Assembly: GCF_002081715.1 (NCBI RefSeq) | Contig: NZ_MUKP01000004.1 | Coordinates: 143,638-207,637 of the forward strand | Reading direction: 5' to 3' | DNA: 64,000 nucleotides | DNA from: Nocardia donostiensis | Lineage (GTDB): Bacteria; Actinomycetota; Actinomycetes; Mycobacteriales; Mycobacteriaceae | Shown here: piece after piece, positions 62,406 through 64,000 of the stretch | How the letters are laid out: each line of letters opens with the position of its first letter | How positions within the stretch are numbered: position 1 is the first letter of the stretch | Made by a program: the position numbers and the translations under genes | The notes under the pieces: generated by a model | What the model saw: only the letters and a program-made list of their open reading frames with translations | What the model was told of the DNA's origin: nothing | Database searches by the model: none

Positions 62406-62827
62406 GCGCAGAATAAGCTGCGAATACACTCCGAGTAAACGTCCCGATTTTCTGTTGAATCAGCAAGCCGACGCGTTGCGGAATACCTGCTGTACGGTGG
62501 GGAATTCCAGGTTATCGTGAGCCGGGTGTACGGTATCGTCTGCGAACTGATTCATCCGGATATACTCGGCGTTTTGGTGATGTGCCTCACCCGTTACAGC
62601 AAGATGCGCAGCAACGCAGCCGCTTTCGAGCTCCATCGAACGGACTGGACTGCGAAGTAGCGCCAAGACCTTCGGAGCAGGGCTTGACACATCGAATTAC
62701 GTCAGCATTCGCACTGCTCACACGCATTATTCGGCTACACAGTCAAACGGTCACGTTTCGATCACGCGTTCCCGGGTAACTCAATTGAGGTCGAGCCATT
62801 AGGCAGTCGATTGGAGCGAGGAGACCG
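62406..62827. other. Intergenic region with sigma-factor promoter
   Basis: About 420 nt, A/T-richer than average, between the P450 and sigma-factor genes. The only motif I can support is the GTTT-N15-GGGTA promoter at 62755-62778, described separately; the rest has no recognised element. Confidence 0.5.
62754..62779 (+). promoter_or_regulatory. SigF/SigB-type promoter, likely autoregulatory
   Basis: -35 CGTTT (62754-62758) and -10 GGGTAA (62774-62779) with 15 bases between GTTT and GGGTA match the mycobacterial SigF consensus. It lies about 48 nt upstream of a SigF/B-type sigma gene, consistent with autoactivation. Confidence 0.65.
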
Positions 62828-63709
62828 ATGAACGAATCGAAGAAAGCTCAAACCGACCACCCGGCCACACATTTGCGCCTTTCGCCGAATGCGCCCGCCC
62901 CCAGCCGCCATGTTCGCGGCTCCGGAGACAGTTACGACAACATCGAACCCTGGTTCGACAAACTCGCCGCCATCGACGCGAACGACCCGCACCGGCTGGA
63001 GGTGCGCGAGGAGATCGTGCACCTGTGCCTGCCGCTGGCCGAACATATCGCGCGCCGCTTCGCCGGCCGCGGCGAGTTGTTCGACGATCTGCTGCAAATC
63101 GCCCGGCTCGGCCTGGTGCAGGCTGTCGACCGTTTCGATGTGTCGCGCGGCGGGTCGTTCCTGTCGTTCGCGGTTCCGACCATCATGGGTGAGGTGCGCA
63201 GGCATTTCCGGGACCGTACCTGGGCGGTACGGGTGCCGCGCAGCCTCAAGGAGATCCAACTGCGCATCGGGCCCGCTACCGAAGAGCTGTCGCAGCAGCT
63301 CGGCCGAGTGCCCACCGCCCGTGAGCTCGCCGCCGAACTCGACGTCGAACTGACCCAGGTGACCCAGGCGCTCATCGCAGGCAACGGCCATACCAGCAAT
63401 TCCCTGGATTCCGTCGCACGCGAGGACGACGAGAACAGCTCCCCCGCCATCGCCGACCGCCTCGGCGACGACGAGCCCTGCTACCAGCTGCTCGAGGACG
63501 CCATGGCGGTGCGTCCGCTGATCGAGGCGCTGCCGGAACGAGAACGGCAGGTGCTGGTATGGCGGTTCTTCGGGTCGATGACCCAAACTCAGATCGCCGA
63601 ACGGCTCGGCGTTTCGCAGATGCAGGTATCACGGATTCTGTCCAAAACGCTCACCACCCTGCGCGAACAGGCCCTCGCCGAAACCCCGCTGGAACTGGCT
63701 GCCGCGTAA
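62828..63709 (+). CDS. SigB/SigF/SigG-type stress sigma factor
   Basis: 293 residues with regions 2-4: LFDDLLQIARLGLVQAVDRF (2.1-2.2), SFLSFAVPTIMGEVRRHFRD (2.3-2.4), RVPRSLKEIQLRIGPATEEL (3), and MTQTQIAERLGVSQMQVSRI (4.2). It belongs to the stress/sporulation-type group. The N-terminal 35 residues are extra. GAGGAGACCG precedes the ATG. No anti-sigma (RsbW-type) gene is adjacent in the window. Confidence 0.94.
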   Translation: MNESKKAQTDHPATHLRLSPNAPAPSRHVRGSGDSYDNIEPWFDKLAAIDANDPHRLEVREEIVHLCLPLAEHIARRFAGRGELFDDLLQIARLGLVQAVDRFDVSRGGSFLSFAVPTIMGEVRRHFRDRTWAVRVPRSLKEIQLRIGPATEELSQQLGRVPTARELAAELDVELTQVTQALIAGNGHTSNSLDSVAREDDENSSPAIADRLGDDEPCYQLLEDAMAVRPLIEALPERERQVLVWRFFGSMTQTQIAERLGVSQMQVSRILSKTLTTLREQALAETPLELAAA

Positions 63710-63763
63710 CGGAACCGGCTGCCGTCGCGTGTTGCCCGCAGAATGGACGTGCGAGCCGAGGCT

Positions 63764-64000
63764 TCACCTCGAACCGGTGGCACCGGATGGCCCGGGAAAT
63801 TGCGTCCACACCTGCGCCAAGGTGAACGGGTGCCCGCGTAACGCGGCCCAGCTGGGTTTCGCCGCGATCCAGGCCTCGCCGACAAGCGCTTCGGCGGCTT
63901 CGGCCAGCCGCCAACCCGAAGCCGCCGCCGCGGCGACGTGGTCACTGAACAGATGCAGGTGGGTGCGGATGGTCAGCGGCTCCCCCGATTCGCTCGTGTA
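63764..64000 (-). CDS. SAM-dependent methyltransferase, C-terminal end only
   Basis: A minus-strand frame enters from beyond 64000 and stops at 63764. The 78 visible residues (EPLTIRTHLHLFSDHVAAAA, SGWRLAEAAEALVGEAWIAA, KPSWAALRGHPFTLAQVW) match the end of class I methyltransferases of the actinobacterial type: HLFSDHV...AGWRL and KP-W---RGHP. The start lies outside the window. It is convergent with the sigma-factor gene. Confidence 0.7.
   Translation of the reverse strand, partial: YTSESGEPLTIRTHLHLFSDHVAAAAASGWRLAEAAEALVGEAWIAAKPSWAALRGHPFTLAQVWTQFPGPSGATGSR

Noticed and set aside
1..64000. CRISPR array, rRNA operon, prophage or biosynthetic megasynthase
   Set aside because: No regular direct repeats, no rRNA sequence, no phage structural genes and no PKS/NRPS modules were seen.

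Overview
The window is high-GC actinobacterial chromosome. The features that point to the Mycobacteriales, most likely Nocardia or a close relative, are a 930-residue Orn/Lys/Arg decarboxylase of the Rv2531c type, a SigB/SigF-type sigma factor behind a GTTT-N15-GGGTA promoter, a carotenoid oxygenase, two cytochromes P450, many TetR-family regulators with palindromic operators, and several small actinobacterial families (DUF1059, DUF1992, DUF2795, DUF302, DUF6463). This assignment is an inference from gene content only. No rRNA, CRISPR array or phage block is visible. There is one tRNA, tRNA-Pro(GGG).

Layout. 1-2.6 kb: a possible metal-stress group (secreted His-rich protein cut by the window edge, MFS exporter, DUF302 protein). 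2.9-6.7 kb: a TetR regulator with an internally duplicated N-terminus and its operator, tRNA-Pro with terminator, a DUF6463 membrane gene coupled to a remnant of a fumarylacetoacetate-hydrolase N-terminus, a TetR, then a decayed stretch holding the tail of a luciferase-like monooxygenase. 6.8-11.2 kb: DUF1579 lipoprotein, a divergent SDR/LysR pair, small remnants, and a truncated SDR divergent from a TetR. 11.3-14.1 kb: the large PLP decarboxylase. 14.2-20.1 kb: a tightly packed seven-gene minus-strand operon (MHS transporter, GntR, carbon-nitrogen hydrolase, DUF2848, HpaB-type monooxygenase, cupin, flavin reductase). It reads as a self-contained catabolic pathway of unknown substrate and is the strongest candidate here for an undescribed system.

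20.4-29.5 kb: a stand-alone asparagine-synthetase-like ligase, Nudix, YggT, FMN reductase, DUF1059, a P450 lacking the ExxR arginine, glutamate decarboxylase, and a TetR/carotenoid oxygenase pair controlled by three near-identical operators. 29.5-30.8 kb: an IS200/IS605-type element carrying only a frameshifted tnpB; its right end supplies the stop codon of the preceding DoxX-like gene. 31-38.5 kb: housekeeping-like metabolic genes, CapA, SHOCT protein, HAD hydrolase, flavin reductase, and an ECF41-like sigma factor with a YCII partner. 38.6-42 kb: an ATP-grasp ligase directly followed by a CocE/NonD hydrolase. 42.5-46.6 kb: two tandem paralogous membrane proteins, then a MarR/DHA2 efflux operon. 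46.7-51.5 kb: a NERD-like, proline-rich, membrane-anchored protein, an L,D-transpeptidase, and a two-gene helical-repeat operon. 51.6-59.3 kb: SDR/TetR around a large perfect operator, two SnoaL-like proteins, DUF1992, DUF2795, DinB-like, then an ABC exporter divergent from two paralogous MarR-like regulators. 59.4-64 kb: a DUF2637/Spd-like membrane protein, a canonical P450, the SigB/F-type sigma factor with its own promoter, and the C-terminal end of a methyltransferase cut by the window edge.

Regulation is the recurring theme. At least six local repressors sit divergent to, or in front of, their likely targets, with recognisable palindromes between them. Gene decay (LLM, SDR, XRE, FAH and tnpB remnants) clusters in 5-10.6 kb and at the insertion sequence.
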